DNA from: Cinclus cinclus | Lineage: Eukaryota; Chordata; Aves; Passeriformes; Cinclidae | Reading direction: 5' to 3' | Length of the DNA: 64,000 nucleotides | Assembly: GCF_963662255.1 (NCBI RefSeq) | Contig: NC_085046.1 | Location: 21,285,620-21,349,619 of the forward strand | Part shown: positions 60,222-64,000 of the stretch, in pieces | Layout: every line of letters begins with the position of its first letter | How positions within the stretch are numbered: the first letter of the stretch is position 1 | Notes under the pieces: model-generated | What the model was told of the DNA's origin: nothing | The model's input: only the letters and a program-made list of their open reading frames with translations | Database searches by the model: none | Program-made: the position numbers and the translations under genes

Positions 60222-63200
60222 GTTTTTTTTACTTTTTACTATCTATTTTACCGTTTTAATTGTTGTATTTTATATATATTGTTCTGCTTGGTCAAAGAGC
60301 ACAATATCTTATGGATTAACCAAATTTTAACCAGTTAACCAAATTTTCTTGACCAAAGACAAAAAGTTAAGACTGGTTATATAGTACTAGAAGTTTGTCC
60401 CCTCAAGACCCTCCCCCAAAATACCGCAAAACCCAAAAAAAGAGAATAGGAAAACCTCCCCACATTGAGGTTTTCATAGAACAATGACCAAAACATAACA
60501 ATGACCAAAAGCAATTTTTGTATTCATGATGCATTCTGTTTTTAGTTCTTCTGTGGCACTGGCAAACCAGCAGTTTTAATGTATTCCCTTGCTTCTTCCC
60601 CTGACATGACGGCTTATCCTTCTCAATTTTCTGAAACTAAAACTCCTCAAACTTTACTTTTTGTAATTATTTTATTCCCTAAGCATTTGCCTTTGATAAT
60701 GCTATGTTTTCTTGCAGCTCTTCATCACTCATGGCTAGAGTAGTTTACAAGTTCTTTCATTCTTTTGCTCTTTGGAGTTGGATTTCTTTCTCCAGCCCTC
60801 ATGTTTAAGTTAACAAAGCCTCTTCTGTCAGACTGTAGAAGTGATGAAGTACAAATCTTTATTTGTATTTCAGACACTCAGGGTTGTTCAGTATGAGCAC
60901 ATGACAGCATCTTCTAGGATGTTGTAAGAGGGCATGTTCCAAGTAAGAAAAAATCACCATATGGATATTTTACCAAAAGAAGAGCTAATAGCTGGCCATT
61001 AGTTTTTCAAGAACAACATATGAAATGATAATAATACAACTGATGGGGCTAACAATCCCTCTTCTGTCTCTATATTTAATTGGTTTTAATAATTGTAACC
61101 ATTTGTACAGAAATTTAAAAATTATGAAAGGCATAGAAAAATAAATGAGCTGGCTTGGTTGTGCCTGAGACAGGGGATTTTAATTCTCTTGTCTTCTGGT
61201 ATCTCATTTCAGAGTCTCATTCTGAGTGAAGCTTGAATCTTACTCTCAATTTTATAAGACCTTGTTTTCCATTTAAAAACAAAACTTTTTTCCCCCTGTC
61301 ATGGTAGGCATCCAATCAGCCTGGTTGTAGCTTGAGCTGTCTGTGTCCACAAAAAGATGCAGATGATGATAAAGTACATGATTTGGGGGAAATTTTGAAT
61401 ACTTCACTATTCAAATTACCTAAATTTCAAAATTCTTATAGGGTAAAGTTACCTCAGCAATAAATGGTACTTAAAAAGTATGCAGGTACAATCAAGGAAT
61501 GGATATTGAAATTTTGGCTGTGGAAATACCACATACTCTATATTTGTCTGGGAGTGTGTTTTCCCTCTTCTATATTTTCAACTCCTTTAGGGTTTTTTGG
61601 GCCCTTTCATATTTACTGCAACCATTGAAGTGATAGTTTCTTTCAGCTGTTCCTACATGAAAGACCTCAATATCAAGACTAAGATTAAGGACTGTTCTTA
61701 CATTGGTTTGTTGGGTTTTTTTTAGTATACTCAAGGCCCTCATAATCTCTACATCTCTGTTTTTACCAGGCTATTTCTTATAACTTTCAGAAAAGCATCA
61801 CTCTAGTAAGCAGTTTAGTATCTTACACTAAAAAAAAAAATGCTGTGCAAAAATGATTTTTCAGAGTTAGCTCCTTCAGCCAGAAAGGAGCTAATAATCT
61901 ATCAAGTGTGTCCAGCCACTTTAAGAAGCAGCAGATGCATTCCTGATGCAATATACTAGAGTCATTGTGAAAACCAAAAAATTATAACATAAATGAAAAC
62001 ATATGAAAACACTAGAATTTCCTCTACTGCATGGAAATTTTATCTACCCTTTTGATTGCACTGTGCTGCAAGGACACACATTCCTTTTTCTGAGGGATAA
62101 AAGACTTATATTTTCCTGGTATGTATTGCAGACAGTACATTAGATAACTGAGATAGGAGAGAAACATTAATTACTGCAAAAAAAAGAGATTTACGGAGTG
62201 ATTTTTAATAAAGTGTCAGACTATTTACAATTAAAACAACAGGTCTCCTAAGTGCTACCTCCTAATCTTAGTCAACTTTACCAGTTGCAGCAACAACATT
62301 TAAAATGTTTCAGAGTTAATTTGTTGTATAATCTCCTCATATGCAATCTATATGCAATCTTTTCATCATCTTTCCCTCCTTAGTTAGAACACTGTGGTCT
62401 AAACTTCGGAGTTAAATCACTGGAGTTAAACAAGTGTCAGAGAAAGAGGGCAAATAAGATTTGTTGAATTAGACTTTAGACACAGTCATGATCAAATGGG
62501 GAGATGAAGACAGAATTCAAACTGAATTTTCAAACTGCAGGTAGGATTTTAGCCAAACAACAACTGTTAAAGCCAACAAAAATCACAGAACTCAAATAAT
62601 GCAATGGTCTCTGAGAGAGAGACCTCTCTCTGAGAGTCTCAGATTCAAGCCTGTGCTGAAGTCCACCCACCTGAGGAACATAAAGGGACCTTGAATTAGC
62701 CTTTAATGGGCAGCAGAGGATTGACCTAGGATGGAGAAATCTGCGGCTGGCAGAAAACTGATGTTGCTATCTCTTCATCAGTCCCTCTGGCCCACGACAT
62801 ATAAGAGACATGTCAAGGACAAAAGGGAGGGCAGCCAGAATATATTGTGCACTGCCAGTCTAATGGGAATTTTTGATACCAGGCACTAAAGTAGCACAGG
62901 TGGGTGTTATGATGGAAGTTCTCTCCTTACCTATATTTCTTCTCCTTAAGAAATACCTCAGCTTCCAAAATGGTCCCTGCAGCTTGCAGGGGAAAATTAG
63001 CTTAAGGGTTTGCTGCAGGGGGAGAAGCATTACCAGAAGTCTTACAGGTTAAATAATAGAAGTTTATAGCTGTTAAAAAACAACAACTGGTAACCTTGCA
63101 AAGATTTTTCACTATATACCAGTCAGGCTTATTTTTGTTTCTGCTATGGCTGTTATCCAGCTGATCATTCAGAAAAATTAATGAGTTTACTGCTAGCTAA

Positions 63201-64000
63201 TACAGAGGTTTCCAGCAAAGTGAGTTTGGCTGCAGCTGGCCTGGTGGAAGGGGTCAGGACAGGATGGATAATTTTGTTCTGTATAGAGTTCAATTGGGAG
63301 TTCATTTTTCATTCCTCTGGAAACACTCTGAGGTCAAACAGCTGTTCTGAAGTCCTGCATTGATTAGTGCTCTTAGGTCTTCTGGCAAGACAGACTGGAT
63401 TCAGACCAAGTGAGAGCCTCTGATTGTATTTCTGTCAAGTTAACCATCACACTTCTTGGTGTTTATGTCAGCTGTTTGCATGAAGATGGATTATAACTGA
63501 TATGGTATAAGATGAGATATATTTGGATAAAATAAAGTTTGCCACCAAAAATACTTCTATTAAAGCTATCTTCTGAAAAAAAAAAAAAAACTACTCATTT
63601 TGACTGGGAGAAACTGACTTCATTACTTTCACTAAGGTGACTGTGTGTACTCTGAATCTTTAGGCACTCTCCAACTAGACTTACCACCTCTAGGAATCTC
63701 AAATAAAAGATCCCTTCCCACCTAGAAAGACCTACTGTGCAAGATAATAAGTCATAAGAATTGTAAGTGCATATCAATAGATATGATAACCTTAGACTTT
63801 CACCAGCAGCAAAGCCAATGGAAACATTTCCTCCTTTAGCTCCCTGATTTCTGAACACTTCTCCCAAGCCACTCTATTTTGCCAGTGCAACCACCTGAGT
63901 GTTGGACTATATCCATGTTCATTAAAATATAAAATAACTCTATTTTCTCTCTGATGCAGTACAAACAACAGCATCATCATCTAAAGGAGGCAGAAGAATC
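60222..64000. other. Intergenic AT-rich DNA with minor local repeats
   Basis: TTAACCAAATTTT occurs twice near 60317-60350, ACAATGACCAAAA twice near 60481-60510, and a 9-bp perfect hairpin GAAAACCTC / GAGGTTTTC lies at 60450-60475. A GGTCTCT/AGAGACC inverted repeat lies at about 62626-62644. Poly-A runs lie near 61830-61839 and 63578-63591. No gene, LTR or recognisable CR1 is seen. Confidence 0.6.

Noticed and set aside
63578..63591. Poly-A run as the tail of a processed retrocopy
   Set aside because: No recognisable gene-derived sequence or polyadenylation signal in the expected place upstream, and no flanking duplication.
1..64000. tRNA, rRNA, CRISPR arrays or bacterial-type operons
   Set aside because: No cloverleaf-type A and B box pair, no rRNA motif, no regularly spaced repeat with unique spacers, and no dense coding; the sequence is vertebrate in character.

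Overview
The window reads as non-coding nuclear DNA from a bird, most likely a neoavian or passerine genome. The evidence is the repeat content. There are chicken-repeat-1 (CR1) LINE fragments of several ages, including a recognisable 3' end at 54680-55388. There are also two solo LTRs (32120-32656 and 35660-36167) of an endogenous-retrovirus-L-like family that I recall as abundant in songbird and other neoavian genomes. The sequence is AT-rich with small GC-rich patches, has no operon-like gene packing, and every open frame is short. Family assignments are from memory of consensus sequences; no search was run.

I recognise no protein-coding gene, exon, tRNA, rRNA or other RNA gene. The longest open frames (197 aa at 52283-52876 minus, 144 aa at 58856-59290 minus, 142 aa at 8387-8815 minus) show no family motif I know, and I treat them as chance frames. 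The region is best described as an intergenic desert or the inside of a very long intron.

Layout. 1-18215: unique-looking AT-rich DNA with a GC-rich patch (2551-2850), a possible old CR1 remnant (8690-8965), a 74-bp pentanucleotide array (10841-10914), a pyrimidine-rich block (11540-11800) and a short possible old repeat (13531-13567). 18216-30640: a CR1 fragment (18216-18365), one member of a dispersed repeat pair (25381-25450), a possible regulatory element (25780-26020), a strong hairpin (28983-29030) and a frameshifted LINE reverse-transcriptase relic (30420-30640). 32115-36172: the two LTR insertions. The first ends in an inverted copy of its own tip and is bounded by a perfect 5-bp target duplication. 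34600-38430: possible regulatory elements and a 27-bp C/G tract. 38431-53700: mostly featureless, with the second member of the dispersed pair (41993-42064), an old CR1 fragment (49378-49600), a 78-bp tetranucleotide array (50171-50248) and an AT/CA-rich tract. 53720-56410: three more AT-rich possible regulatory elements around the CR1 3' end. 56411-64000: AT-rich DNA with only low-complexity tracts.

The most interesting object is the 630-bp LTR-derived insertion at 32120-32749, because of its 40-bp terminal inverted repeats. The possible regulatory elements are pattern-based guesses that need a cross-species alignment.
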